A DNA stretch of 20,130 nt from assembly GCA_036276235.1 (NCBI GenBank), contig DATBDZ010000004.1, positions 1 to 20,130 of the forward strand, read 5' to 3'. This DNA comes from JANWHF01 sp036276235. GTDB taxonomy: Bacteria; Planctomycetota; Phycisphaerae; Tepidisphaerales; Tepidisphaeraceae. The notes beneath the pieces were generated by a model. The model searched no databases. It worked only from the letters and a program-made list of their open reading frames with translations, and had not been told where the DNA came from. Position 1 is the stretch's first letter. Every line of letters starts with the position of its first letter. The position numbers and the translations under genes were made by a program. Of the stretch, positions 1 through 8,065 are shown piece by piece.

Positions 1-985
1 AATCGACGTTGGGGTTGAGGTTGCGCGGCTTGCCTTCTGACGTGAGCGAATCTTTGAGAATCGGAATCAGCCGCTCGGACATCTCATACCACTTGGTGTT
101 GCCGGCGGCGTCGCCGAGCTGCTTGCTCATCTTGCGGAGGAAGGTGGCGCGCGGATCGAAGGTGCGATAGACGCGATGGCCGAAGCCGGGGATCTTGTGG
201 CCGCTGGCGAGCAGCTCGCGGACTTTTTTCTCCGCCTGATCTGCGTCGCCGCATTCGAGCAGGAGGTTCATCACGTCCTGATTGGCGCCGCCGTGCAGCG
301 GGCCTTTGAGGGCGGCGCAAGCGGCGGTAATCGCAGCGTGCATGTCGGCAAGCGTCGCCGCCGTCACCCGCGCGGCAAACGTGCTGGCGTTCATGCCATG
401 TTCGGCGTGCAACACCAGCGCGGCATCGAGCACGCGCGTGAGCGTGTCGTGCGGCTTCTTGCCGGTCAGCATGAACAGGAAATTCGCCGCCACCGAAAGC
501 GACGGATCGGGCGCGACCGGCTGCTGGCCGTTGCGCACGCGATGGAATGCCGTCACGATCGTGGGGATTTGCGCCGTCAGGCGGATCGCCTTGCGGCGCT
601 CGGCGGCGGCGTCGTTGTTCGTGAGATCAGGATCGGTTGCCGCCAGCGCGCTGACGGCGGTTCGCAGCGCGTCCATCGGCTGGGTTTGCGGCGGAAGCGC
701 CCGCAGGATCGACATCACATGCGTCGGCAGCGCCGCCGACTGGCCCAAGTCCTTGCGGAGCGATTGAAGCTGCGCTCCGTTGGGGAGCTTGGCGTCCCAC
801 AGAAGGAACGCGACTTCTTCAAAGCTGGCATGCTCGACAAGCTCGGAGATTTCGTAGCCGCGATACACCAGGCGGCCGGCGATCCCATCGATGAAGCAGA
901 TATCGCTCTGAACTGCGACCACCCCTTCCAATCCCGCGCCTGATTTTTTTGGAGCAGGAGCGACCGTCGTGGCAGACTGACTCAT
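1..985 (-). CDS. gltA: citrate synthase, C-terminus cut by window edge
   Basis: Condenses acetyl-CoA with oxaloacetate to citrate, the entry step of the TCA cycle, in the cytoplasm. Read on the minus strand from ATG at 985-983, the 328 visible codons include the family landmarks: an N-terminal LEGVVAVQSDICFIDG-like segment, HAEHGMNASTF in the middle, GPLHGGAN with the first active-site histidine, GFGHRVY with the second, and NVD at the window edge, whose Asp is the third catalytic residue. About 45 C-terminal residues should lie beyond position 1. The short N-terminus fits the roughly 370-residue citrate/2-methylcitrate synthase type. The two cannot be separated by motif alone, and no methylcitrate-cycle neighbours are visible. 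Only a weak GGGG ribosome site precedes the start. Pyrophosphatase lies upstream on the same strand, 310 bases away, with a repeat island between. Confidence 0.93.
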   Translation of the reverse strand, partial: MSQSATTVAPAPKKSGAGLEGVVAVQSDICFIDGIAGRLVYRGYEISELVEHASFEEVAFLLWDAKLPNGAQLQSLRKDLGQSAALPTHVMSILRALPPQTQPMDALRTAVSALAATDPDLTNNDAAAERRKAIRLTAQIPTIVTAFHRVRNGQQPVAPDPSLSVAANFLFMLTGKKPHDTLTRVLDAALVLHAEHGMNASTFAARVTAATLADMHAAITAACAALKGPLHGGANQDVMNLLLECGDADQAEKKVRELLASGHKIPGFGHRVYRTFDPRATFLRKMSKQLGDAAGNTKWYEMSERLIPILKDSLTSEGKPRNLNPNVD

Positions 986-1295
986 GAGACCCCGGCAAAA
1001 ACGCAAGGAACAATGGGGCAAGCTTCACGAAAACCGGCGGGAAAAGCCTCCATGGGCGGCCAAAGCCGCCGCCCGCCAAGCCTCGTACAACTCTTCCTCT
1101 TCAGTCGCGCCGGGCAGTGAAAAACTCACCCAAAACAACGGGGACGAGGTGGGCGAGCGCAATATAGCGGTGGGCGGGAAATGAGTCAATTGGGGCGGAA
1201 GTTGCCAGTTACCAGTTACCAGTTGCCAGTGAAGAGAATGTGATTCGCAGTTCCTTCTGGCAACCGACAACTGGCAACTGGCAACTCATTCCCTC
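986..1295. other. intergenic region between ppa and gltA
   Basis: About 310 bases without a convincing gene. Reading in the minus direction, it starts just after the ppa stop and ends at the citrate synthase start. It contains the inverted heptamer repeat at 1201-1285 and must also hold whatever promoter drives gltA. I could not pick out a clear -35/-10 pair. Short open frames here are arginine-rich and have no ribosome site. Confidence 0.6.
1201..1285. repeat. inverted heptamer tandem repeat (GTTRCCA family)
   Basis: The left arm (1201-1230) is four tandem copies of a seven-base word, GTTGCCA or GTTACCA. The right arm (1258-1285) is four copies of the complement, TGGCAAC, one degenerate. 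The arms are separated by about 27 bases, so a transcript would fold as a long imperfect hairpin. The right arm ends ten bases past the ppa stop codon, so it could act as a 3' stabiliser or weak terminator for the tatC-ppa message. That role is inference. The same word family recurs at 3534-3614. Confidence 0.85.
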
Positions 1296-1838
1296 TTACC
1301 GAAATCCCTTCCGTCGCTGCCGGCTGTATCTGGCCAACGCGTCTTCGATGATTGGAAACGCTTCCTTCGCCGGCGCGATGTCGTCCACCTCGACGGCCTT
1401 TCCTTCCAGTTGTTTGTAGTCCTGGAAGAATCGGCGAAGCATCGTCGCCCGATGCGGGGGCATCTCGGCGGCTTCGCGATAGCTGTTGAACTCCGGATCC
1501 TCCGTCGCGACGGCGATGATCTTGTGATCCTTCTTTCCCGCGTCGATCATGGTCATCAAGCCGATCGTCCGCGCATGCATCAGCGTCAGCGGCACCACCG
1601 TCTCCTGGCAGAGCACCAGCACGTCAAGCGGGTCATCGTCCTCGGCAAGCGTCTGCGGAATGAAGCCGTAGTTGGCGGGGTAATAGACCGCCGAGTAGAG
1701 CACCCGATCGAGCTTGATCAGGCCGCTGTCTTTGTCCAGCTCATATTTGACGCTTGAGCCGAAGGGGATTTCGATGATGGAGTAATACTCCTGCGGAATA
1801 TCTTCGCCGGGAGTGACATCGTGCCAGGGATGAATCAT
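1296..1838 (-). CDS. ppa: inorganic pyrophosphatase, family I
   Basis: Hydrolyses pyrophosphate to two phosphates in the cytoplasm, pulling biosynthetic reactions forward. The 180-residue length is normal for bacterial family I enzymes. The signature DDDPLDV is at residues 67-73, and the metal and substrate residues continue with D99, D104 and K106 in the expected D-x-G-x-x-D-x-K arrangement. YYPANYGF at 52-59 is also characteristic. The start is ATG at 1838 with a GAAGG ribosome site about eight bases upstream. The tatC stop lies only 21 bases upstream on the same strand, so the two are probably co-transcribed. Nothing looks truncated. Confidence 0.96.
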   Translation of the reverse strand: MIHPWHDVTPGEDIPQEYYSIIEIPFGSSVKYELDKDSGLIKLDRVLYSAVYYPANYGFIPQTLAEDDDPLDVLVLCQETVVPLTLMHARTIGLMTMIDAGKKDHKIIAVATEDPEFNSYREAAEMPPHRATMLRRFFQDYKQLEGKAVEVDDIAPAKEAFPIIEDALARYSRQRRKGFR

Positions 1839-1859
1839 TGAGCGAACCTTCGATTAAAC

Positions 1860-2867
1860 TCAATCTTTATCGGCTGCCGCCAAGTGCTTCATTTGCCGAT
1901 CGGCGAGCCAAAGTCCGAATTCGTACAGGATCATCAGCGGAATCAGCAGCGCCAGCATGGACGTGACCACATCCCCCGGCGCCACGAACGCGGCGACGAT
2001 CGCCATCACAAAGTAAACCATCTTGCGCTGCTTGCGCAGGAAATCGATCTCGACCACGCCGATGCGCACCAGCGCCAGCACAACCAACGGCAATTGAAAC
2101 GCCAGGCCAAAGGTGAGCATGAAGGTGATGACCAGATCGATGTATTCGCCGATCGTCAGATGCGGCGTGAGCAGGTTATTGGAGCCGAACGTCAGCACGC
2201 GCGGCTTTCCCTCAAGCCAGACATAGAGCCGGCGATGCCCCTTGTCGATCCACATATCCCCTTCGCGCGGATTGGCTAACAACCCATCGATCGTCGGGAT
2301 TTGCGACCGCTGTCCGATCGGCACATCAACTTTGACGGTCGAACTTTCGCCGCCGGGCAGGCCGATTTCGCTGGCAAACTTTAGAAAGAACGTCATCGTC
2401 AGCGGCAATACGAGGACGTACACGAACACGACGCCGATAATGAACAGCGAAATGCTGAGCGGGATATACCGCGTCACCATCTTCCGCTCATTGGGATACA
2501 GCCCCGCCGCGACGAACAGCCAAATCTGATAGATGATCCACGGCCCGGCGAAGACGGCGCCGCCGATCATGCTCACCTTCAGGTAAATCATGAACGGCTC
2601 GGTGACCGTCGCGTAGGTAAGGATCGTCGTCAGATCTTCGGTCTTGAGGGCTTCCAGCAGCGGTCGGCAGAAAAACGTGAGGAAATGTGTGCCAAACCCG
2701 AGGCAAACACCCATGGCGACGACGAAGCCGACCAGGCCCAGCAACATCCGCTTGCGCAGATCTTCCAGGTGTTCGCCGACGGTCATCCGAAACGAATCCG
2801 GATCAAAATCCGGCTTCTTTTTCGGCTGATAATCAAGTTGAGGTGACGGGGCCGAAGCGGTAGTCAT
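1860..2867 (-). CDS. tatC: Sec-independent (Tat) translocase subunit TatC with extended periplasmic loop
   Basis: TatC is the polytopic inner-membrane receptor that binds twin-arginine signal peptides. The conserved HLEDLRKR before the first membrane span is at residues 33-40, EPFMIYLKV at 90-98 and GPWIIYQIW at 108-116. Six hydrophobic spans can be traced, and the family's GLAFQLP-type segment is present. The protein has 335 residues against about 250 usually. The excess is an N-terminal hydrophilic tail and an insert of roughly 65 residues (about 168-235) between the third and fourth spans. I chose ATG at 2867 because codons further upstream translate the repeat at 2941-3032 into phenylalanine-rich nonsense. 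No strong ribosome site is visible. tatA/tatB are not in the window. Confidence 0.93.
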   Translation of the reverse strand: MTTASAPSPQLDYQPKKKPDFDPDSFRMTVGEHLEDLRKRMLLGLVGFVVAMGVCLGFGTHFLTFFCRPLLEALKTEDLTTILTYATVTEPFMIYLKVSMIGGAVFAGPWIIYQIWLFVAAGLYPNERKMVTRYIPLSISLFIIGVVFVYVLVLPLTMTFFLKFASEIGLPGGESSTVKVDVPIGQRSQIPTIDGLLANPREGDMWIDKGHRRLYVWLEGKPRVLTFGSNNLLTPHLTIGEYIDLVITFMLTFGLAFQLPLVVLALVRIGVVEIDFLRKQRKMVYFVMAIVAAFVAPGDVVTSMLALLIPLMILYEFGLWLADRQMKHLAAADKD

Positions 2868-2940
2868 TGCACCGCTATTGTAGGGAAGCAGGCGATGATT
2901 GCCACGAGGGCGTGGACGAATGAAAAATGGGCCTTGCGGA

Positions 2941-3032
2941 ATGAAAAATGAAAAATGAAAAATGAAAAATGTAAATCCGAAAGCTGGAATGCTTTCCCCC
3001 ATTTTTCATTTTTCATTTTACATTTTTCATTC
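2941..3032. repeat. inverted heptamer tandem repeat (ATGAAAA family)
   Basis: The left arm (2941-2975) is four copies of ATGAAAA followed by ATGTAAA. The right arm (about 3000-3032) is the reverse complement of the same words, including one ATGTAAA variant. A related copy sits at 2918-2929. The arms flank a spacer of about 25 bases. The right arm ends one base past the PilZ gene stop codon, so the repeat separates pilZ from tatC on the minus strand. The A/T-rich words contrast with the GC-rich surroundings. Confidence 0.88.
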
Positions 3033-3033
3033 G

Positions 3034-3384
3034 CTACGCGGCGGGCAGCGGATCAAACTCCATGGCGATCCGATATCCCAGCGAGCTCTGCTCGCAGCGG
3101 ATGACACGGGCCATCGCGTCCCAGCCGCCGTGGCCATTGGATTGGGGGAAGAAGACCGCGAGGCGCTCGCCGCGCGACAGCGGCGTGGGGCTCATGGCGG
3201 AGAGCCCGCCCAACGAAAGATCGCGAAGATAGAGCGTGAGCCGCGGCTCTTGCCGCGCCTGCACGGTGTGATCCATGCGATGGCTTTCGAGCGGGCCGCT
3301 GGCATCCTTGCGGGGAAAAATTCGGCGCTCGTCCACCGAAGGTTGCGGCGAAATACGTCCCGGCATCTTCAACATCGCGACCAT
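3034..3384 (-). CDS. PilZ-domain protein
   Basis: PilZ domains bind cyclic di-GMP and adjust motility, exopolysaccharide or surface behaviour. The two ligand motifs are visible: R-x-x-x-R as RIFPR (residues 21-25) and D-x-S-x-x-G as DLSLGG (55-60). They are followed by a beta-rich stretch ending in YRIAMEF. At 116 residues it is a stand-alone PilZ domain. I start at ATG 3384, which has CGGAG about eight bases upstream. Longer readings from 3471 would add an arginine/alanine-rich leader. It is divergent from the propeller protein at 3647. The output partner cannot be read from the sequence. Confidence 0.82.
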   Translation of the reverse strand: MVAMLKMPGRISPQPSVDERRIFPRKDASGPLESHRMDHTVQARQEPRLTLYLRDLSLGGLSAMSPTPLSRGERLAVFFPQSNGHGGWDAMARVIRCEQSSLGYRIAMEFDPLPAA

Positions 3385-3533
3385 TGGAATGCTCCGCAGA
3401 ACCGCCCCACGATTCGCAACGGCGGTGGCCACACCCACCCGTCCTCGTCGCTTAAAGGGCGGAACATCCATTCCATCGGCCTCAAACCCGCGGGAGATTA
3501 CGCAGCTTCACCCGGAGTTTGCGCGTCCGATAA

Positions 3534-3614
3534 GTGTCAGTTGCCAGTTGTCATTGAAGGGGAAATGCAAATACACTGGCATTCACCAGCAACTGACAGC
3601 TAGCAACTACCAAC
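3534..3614. repeat. inverted heptamer repeat, degenerate GTTGNCA family
   Basis: The left side reads GTGTCA, GTTGCCA, GTTGTCA in seven-base steps (3534-3553). The right side (3587-3614) reads CAGCAAC, TGACAGC, TAGCAAC, TACCAAC, again in seven-base steps and approximately complementary to the left. It is a more decayed relative of the island at 1201-1285. It lies in the 262-base divergent space between pilZ (start 3384) and the gene starting at 3647, so it would be in the 5' leader of the latter. No promoter boxes were recognised. Confidence 0.7.
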
Positions 3615-3646
3615 TTATTTTCTGCGTATTTTGCGGGGTTCGGTTC

Positions 3647-5725
3647 ATGGCGATTCGTGTTCAGTGCAATAGTTGCCGCAAGAGCTATCAGGTTCCTGAA
3701 GCTTTTGCGGGCAAGCAGGTGAAATGCAAAAACTGCGGGCGCGATTTCCCCGTTCCGCCCAAGCCGGCGATTCCTGAGGAGATCATCTATCCGCTTCCGC
3801 CGCCGCCGGAGGATCCGTTCGAGCAGGTCCGTCCGGGTCCTCCAATTCCATTGGCGCCGCCTCCCCCGCCTCCCCCGCGACCCGCGCCCGCGCCGCGATC
3901 TGCCAGCGATTTGGCGCCGCCGCCCGCGCCGGTATTCGGCGAGCGTAAGCGGCGCGGCGGGTATGACGCCGGGCCGACCTACGGTGGGATGATGAGCGGC
4001 TTCCGACTCCTGCGCATTGCTCTTCTCGTCATAGCGCTGATTGGATGGCTGATCAAACGGGCCACCACCAACTCGAATGCCCCATCAAAACAGCCGACGG
4101 CTTTGAACCAGGACGCTGATCCGCCGCCCCAGCCGGCGCCACGAGCGAACCAATTCACGCCGCCCCCAAAGAATCTTCCGCCGCAGGAGCAGCTTCCCGA
4201 AGACGTGCGGCCTCTCCACGATGCCAGCATCGAGAACCTGACGAATCTCTTCGCCGCATTGCAGAAATATGCTTCGACTGACCCGCAGGGATATTTTCCC
4301 GAAAAATTGAGTGACCTGGTCGCCAGCGGATTGCTGCCTGCGGAGGCGATCCGTTCGCCGTTCGATCTCAACCAGACTTATTTATTTTTCCCGCGGCATG
4401 GGCAGGAGAAAGTCAATTTCGCGGTGCTCGCCTATGACCCCGCCGAGCTGTCGCGCTACGGCGTGACGCTCGTCCTCAACAGCGCCGGAAACGTGACGGC
4501 CACGACGCGGTTGGGCCTCACCGACTTCATGAACGCCTCCGATCGCGCGCTGGCGCAAGCGCCGGTCGAAACCCGTGCTCCCAAGATCGCGAGCAATTTA
4601 CCGGGACGATCTTCGCAAGTGCCGCCGCGCGTGGCGCGGCCGGTAGAGCCGCCGGCATCACGCGAATTTCTCGACACGTTCGCGGCAACTAAATCGCCGC
4701 TGGTCGCGGAGATTCGCGAGATCGATGCCGGCACCGGCATTCGCGAGATTCTTCATCCGCTGGCCACTTCCCCTTTCGCAGCGATCGTCAAAGCGGATGA
4801 CGCCAATCAGGATGTGGTGCAGATTTGGGATCTTCTTGCCGGGCAAAAGCAGGCGGAGGCGACGTTCGCGCGAGACGCCGGCGCGCCCGGCGAATACGCG
4901 ATCAATCCGACCGGCACGCTGCTGGCGCGCGTCGCCAAATGGCCACGGCTGAGCCTGCGCATCTGGTCCATCAATGATCAGAAAGAAATACGCGCGATCC
5001 CGCTGAACCCCGCCTTCGGCACGGCGGCGGTTCACGGTTTTCTGACGCCCGAAAAGGTCGCCGTTCGATGGTCCAATCGCGGGCTCGATGGCTTTGAAAT
5101 CTGGGACGCCAACACCGGCGCGCATGGCAAGCAAGTGACGTTCGATGTTTTCAAACGCTCGCCAAGCAACGGCGTCGTCACGCCCGATGGCAAACTCTTC
5201 GCCCTTACCAATCAGCAGCAGCGCACGAATCGTCCGATCTTCGAGCTGTACGATCTCTTCGGCCCCCTGGGCGGCTACCACTGGTACCCGATCTCCGACA
5301 TGGAGGGCCGCGTCGCGCAGACGCCGGCGGGAATGGCGTTCTCCCCAGACAATAAAAAGCTCGCAGTCCTGTTCGAGCAGGCGGGCGCGGGAATCATCTA
5401 CTGCTGGCGCGTCGCCGACGGGAAACAACTAGGCGAATATCCCATCACCATCACAACCCATCTCAAGCCGCCGCCCCAAGGCGCGCGGGGCCTAGACTGG
5501 ATCGCCGACGGAGCGGCATGGCTGATCATGGGCGATCTGCTGGTCGACTCCACGACTGGCCGCCAGCTCGGCAACCTCAACGCCCCCCCAGCCACAGACC
5601 AATGGATGGCCGACCCGGCGACTTTGGTGCTCCGGTATGAAGCAGGAAAAGATCAGCCGCGCGTGGCGTGCGTGAAGATTGACACATCACAATTGACACA
5701 GGCGACGACGGCACCGGCGAAGTGA
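3647..5725 (+). CDS. zinc-ribbon, proline-rich, single-span membrane protein with beta-propeller-like C-terminus
   Basis: This 692-residue protein is modular. Residues 1-35 form a zinc-ribbon of the MJ0042 type with C7, C10, C27 and C30. Residues 40-95 are proline-rich. RKRR at 100-103 precedes a hydrophobic span at about 121-136, which predicts a cytoplasmic N-terminus. A second proline-rich linker follows. Residues about 190-245 (LFAALQKYASTDPQGYFPEKL and onward) resemble the globular part of type II secretion pseudopilins. The rest has repeated hydrophobic-D-W/IWD segments (IWDLLAGQ, IWSINDQ, IWDANTG), suggesting a WD40-like propeller outside the membrane. I chose ATG 3647 because upstream codons run antisense through pilZ. 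The 15-base gap to the next gene suggests co-transcription. No catalytic residues are evident and the function is unknown. Confidence 0.82.
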   Translation: MAIRVQCNSCRKSYQVPEAFAGKQVKCKNCGRDFPVPPKPAIPEEIIYPLPPPPEDPFEQVRPGPPIPLAPPPPPPPRPAPAPRSASDLAPPPAPVFGERKRRGGYDAGPTYGGMMSGFRLLRIALLVIALIGWLIKRATTNSNAPSKQPTALNQDADPPPQPAPRANQFTPPPKNLPPQEQLPEDVRPLHDASIENLTNLFAALQKYASTDPQGYFPEKLSDLVASGLLPAEAIRSPFDLNQTYLFFPRHGQEKVNFAVLAYDPAELSRYGVTLVLNSAGNVTATTRLGLTDFMNASDRALAQAPVETRAPKIASNLPGRSSQVPPRVARPVEPPASREFLDTFAATKSPLVAEIREIDAGTGIREILHPLATSPFAAIVKADDANQDVVQIWDLLAGQKQAEATFARDAGAPGEYAINPTGTLLARVAKWPRLSLRIWSINDQKEIRAIPLNPAFGTAAVHGFLTPEKVAVRWSNRGLDGFEIWDANTGAHGKQVTFDVFKRSPSNGVVTPDGKLFALTNQQQRTNRPIFELYDLFGPLGGYHWYPISDMEGRVAQTPAGMAFSPDNKKLAVLFEQAGAGIIYCWRVADGKQLGEYPITITTHLKPPPQGARGLDWIADGAAWLIMGDLLVDSTTGRQLGNLNAPPATDQWMADPATLVLRYEAGKDQPRVACVKIDTSQLTQATTAPAK

Positions 5726-5740
5726 TCAGGAGAGGCAAAC

Positions 5741-6126
5741 ATGAAACTTGGCAGTTTCTCGATCAGCCTTACCGTCAAGGACATCGCCGCGTCCCGCGCC
5801 TTCTACGAAAAGCTCGGCTTCAAAATGGTCTCCGGCGACCAGTCGAAGAACTGGGTCGTCCTCCAGAACGAGACAACCAAGATCGGCCTCTTCCAGGGCA
5901 TGTTCGAGCGGAACATGCTGACGTTCAACCCCGGCCGGGACAGCAACAAAGCCACGCTCGCGGACTTTGACGATGTCCGTGACCTTCAGAAAACCCTTAA
6001 GGCCCGCGGCCTCACCCCAACCCCGCCGCCGATGAATCCACCAGCGGACCGGCGTACTTCATGGTCACCGACCCCGACGGCAATCCGATCCTTGTTGATC
6101 AGCATGTGGCAAGTCCGAACAAGTGA
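5741..6126 (+). pseudogene. glyoxalase/VOC-fold protein with a one-base frameshift near its 3' end
   Basis: The first part reads as a vicinal-oxygen-chelate domain: SISLTVKDIAASRAFYEKLGFK, then WVVLQN and KIGLFQG, typical of the small VOC family related to bleomycin-resistance proteins and glyoxalases. From about 6020 the reading frame changes. The original frame becomes proline/arginine-rich and runs to 6190. The -1 frame gives ADESTSGPAYFMVTDPDGNP and ends at TGA 6124-6126, exactly the expected ending for this family. One base is missing in the run at about 6021-6030 (CCCCGCCGCCG). This may be a true mutation or a sequencing error. The AGGAGAGG ribosome site before ATG 5741 is excellent. 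The substrate is unknown. Confidence 0.8.
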
Positions 6127-6186
6127 GCGGGCGCGTGCGCCTTGGCTTGACGCAATCTTCAACCGTTCACGCCATAATCCCCGGCC

Positions 6187-7260
6187 ATGAATGCCAAATT
6201 ACGCGAAGCCATTAAGAGATGGGACCGTGACGAACGATCCGCGGCTGTTGGAGCAATGTGCAGGGCGGTTGTCAATGGCGATGTCCCTCAGGCCCGGCGG
6301 TTGGTCGAACAATCGCCCCTGCTGGACCACTTTGTGCCGTACGACGCTGCCGGTTGGTCGGAGTTGGCGGCGGCTGCCGGACAGTGGGAGATGGTCAACT
6401 TTTGGCGCAAGCGCGAAAGGAGGACGCGAACCGCCCGCAAACAGGCGTCGCTCGAATCGCTGCTGTTTTGGGCAACGGGTTGCGAATATGTGATGGCCGA
6501 AGGCGATCCAGTGGAGGTTGTGAAACATTTGCTTGCGGCCGGCGCGGCGGTCGAAGGCAACATTAAAGAGTGTTCGCCGCTACATCGAGCCGTGTTCGCG
6601 AACCGTCCGGCGCTGGTCGAGTTGCTCATCCAACATGGGGCCGATCTGGCGCGACCCTACGCAACGGGCGAATCAGCCCTTCAAATCGCGGAGCGAAACC
6701 AGCAGGGCCGAAAGTGCGCGAAGCTCCTCGAGCAGGCGGGCGCGCCCTTGGAGCTGCCGAAAAAGCCTGAGCGTCCCAAGCCCATCCGAACGATCGATCT
6801 GCGGGAGTCGGCCACAAAGTTGTCCGCGGGCATCAAGAAGGCAATCCGAAGCTTCACGCGAAAACATCCCAAGGAGGTCATCACGGCTATCGCGCTGGCG
6901 AGCATTCCGCACGAGGGATATGTGATGGTTTCCTTTGACACCGAAAGCTTTGCAGCCAACCCGTGGGATGCCAAATATGATGGATTCGCGTGGATCAAAT
7001 TTCGTGACTGGCGCCGGGCGTTTGAGGGCGATCAACTGCGCCTGATTGATCTCGATGGCAAAATCCGGGTGCGGGATTACAACGAAGAAGAACCTCTTTT
7101 CAGAAAGATGATCGTAGCCACGCTTCAGTCCCTGCATTCCAAAGGGGCATTCGCTCCGATTAACGCTGCGAAGGGTTGCCGAATCGGAATTGAGATGACC
7201 AACTCGGGGTGGGGAAAATTCTGGCGGCTTTCCAAAGTGCCGGGGACTTCAAAGCGATAG
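6187..7260 (+). CDS. ankyrin-repeat protein with a possible DUF4303-like C-terminal domain
   Basis: This 357-residue soluble protein has no signal peptide or membrane span. Residues about 107-190 contain ankyrin-type repeats (VEVVKHLLAAGAAVEG, then SPLHRAVFANRPALVELLIQHGADL, then SALQIAERN). Residues 190-205 form a lysine/proline linker. The last 150 residues are a separate alpha/beta domain beginning IKKAIRSFTRKHPKEV and including HEGYVMVSFDTE and RIGIEMTNSGWGKFW. That domain recalls DUF4303-type proteins, often found beside immunity genes of toxin systems, but the resemblance is only approximate. ATG 6187 has no clear ribosome site. It converges on the TetR gene with 20 bases between stops. 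Confidence 0.72.
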   Translation: MNAKLREAIKRWDRDERSAAVGAMCRAVVNGDVPQARRLVEQSPLLDHFVPYDAAGWSELAAAAGQWEMVNFWRKRERRTRTARKQASLESLLFWATGCEYVMAEGDPVEVVKHLLAAGAAVEGNIKECSPLHRAVFANRPALVELLIQHGADLARPYATGESALQIAERNQQGRKCAKLLEQAGAPLELPKKPERPKPIRTIDLRESATKLSAGIKKAIRSFTRKHPKEVITAIALASIPHEGYVMVSFDTESFAANPWDAKYDGFAWIKFRDWRRAFEGDQLRLIDLDGKIRVRDYNEEEPLFRKMIVATLQSLHSKGAFAPINAAKGCRIGIEMTNSGWGKFWRLSKVPGTSKR

Positions 7261-7280
7261 CGGATATCGACGCAGAATCC

Positions 7281-7892
7281 CTACGCTCTGGCTGCTCGCA
7301 AGTCAGCGCTCCGTTGATGATTCGACCGAGCCGGCAACTCACGATCGAGCAGATCGTGCAGCATCTCCCGCGCGCTGGCGACGCCGGTTTCGCTGCCGGT
7401 GATGTGGCGGACATTGATGACGCCTTCCACGATTGTCATGATCTGGATCGAGAGTTGATGCGGATCGCGTGCGCCGGCGATGGTTGCAAGATATTGCTGA
7501 TGTTGGGGCGTCTGCTCAAACCACGCCGCCACAAACTGGTGGGCGGGTTCTGTCGGCGAGGGGAATTCCGCCGCGGCCCTGATGCAGATGCATCCGCTCC
7601 ATCCGGGTTGGCGGAACCACGCCGCAATGACATCGATGTTGGCGTACAACTGCGCGCGCGGATCGCCGCCGGCCAGGTCGTCGAAAAGCTCGGCAAACAG
7701 TTTTGTCTCCCGTTCGCGTCGGCGCTGTAGCGTCGCCAGCACCAGGTCGTCTTTGCACTCAAAATGATTGTAAAACGTCTGCTTCGACACCCCCGCCCCG
7801 TCGATGATCGCGTCCAGCCCGACGGCGTGGAAGCCATGTCGAGCGAACAATTCCATCGCCACCTCCACTAACTTTTCACGCGTCTGATTCAT
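7281..7892 (-). CDS. TetR/AcrR-family transcriptional regulator
   Basis: A 203-residue repressor-type regulator. Residues about 5-52 form the helix-turn-helix (LVEVAMELFARHGFHAVGLD, then GVSKQTFYNHFECKDDL), the canonical TetR pattern. The rest is a helical ligand-binding domain with a CICIRAAAEF segment. I start at ATG 7892 (MNQTREKL), preceded by AGGAA about eight bases upstream, rather than at 7946, which adds an 18-residue unconserved leader. It is divergent from the YdhR-like gene at 8202. The palindrome at 7997-8011 in the shared region is a plausible operator. This suggests it controls itself and that gene in response to a small, perhaps reactive, compound. The inducer is unknown. Confidence 0.9.
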   Translation of the reverse strand: MNQTREKLVEVAMELFARHGFHAVGLDAIIDGAGVSKQTFYNHFECKDDLVLATLQRRRERETKLFAELFDDLAGGDPRAQLYANIDVIAAWFRQPGWSGCICIRAAAEFPSPTEPAHQFVAAWFEQTPQHQQYLATIAGARDPHQLSIQIMTIVEGVINVRHITGSETGVASAREMLHDLLDRELPARSNHQRSADLRAARA

Positions 7893-7996
7893 CGTTGGTT
7901 CCTGTTGTTTCGTGGGGATTTCATGACAGCGCAATGATCGTTTCAAGCGTTCCGCCGGGCATCGTTGGTCGAGTTAGACCACAAGTCAAGCAATTT

Positions 7997-8011
7997 TAGA
8001 CAAGCAGTCTA
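7997..8011. promoter_or_regulatory. probable TetR-type operator palindrome
   Basis: TAGAC, five bases, then GTCTA: perfect five-base arms. TAGAC...GTCTA cores are bound by several TetR-family repressors, for example NemR and the LmrA/YxaF type. It lies 105 bases upstream of the TetR start and 191 bases upstream of the gene at 8202. A single TAGACC half-site occurs at 7975-7980. Binding by this regulator is inference. Confidence 0.6.
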
Positions 8012-8065
8012 CCTCGTCGAGCAGCAAAGCTGCCTAACCTTCCGCGTCGGATTTCCGACCGCTTT

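Noticed and set aside
176..943. 255-residue open frame on the plus strand
   Set aside because: It runs antisense to citrate synthase, is rich in Arg and His, and has no domain features. It reflects the GC-rich third positions of the real gene.
2868..3002. N-terminal extension of TatC to an upstream start at 3002
   Set aside because: The extra codons translate the ATGAAAA repeat into a phenylalanine-rich string. TatC homologues start with a hydrophilic tail, consistent with ATG 2867.
2941..3032. CRISPR array
   Set aside because: The repeats are only seven bases, contiguous without spacers, and form an inverted pair. There are no cas genes. The same applies to the other islands.
3275..3646. 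Upstream extension of the zinc-ribbon protein
   Set aside because: It would be read antisense through pilZ and through a heptamer repeat. The zinc-ribbon begins naturally at ATG 3647.
4658..5428. 256-residue open frame on the minus strand
   Set aside because: Antisense shadow of the propeller protein at 3647-5725, with no ribosome site or recognisable motif.
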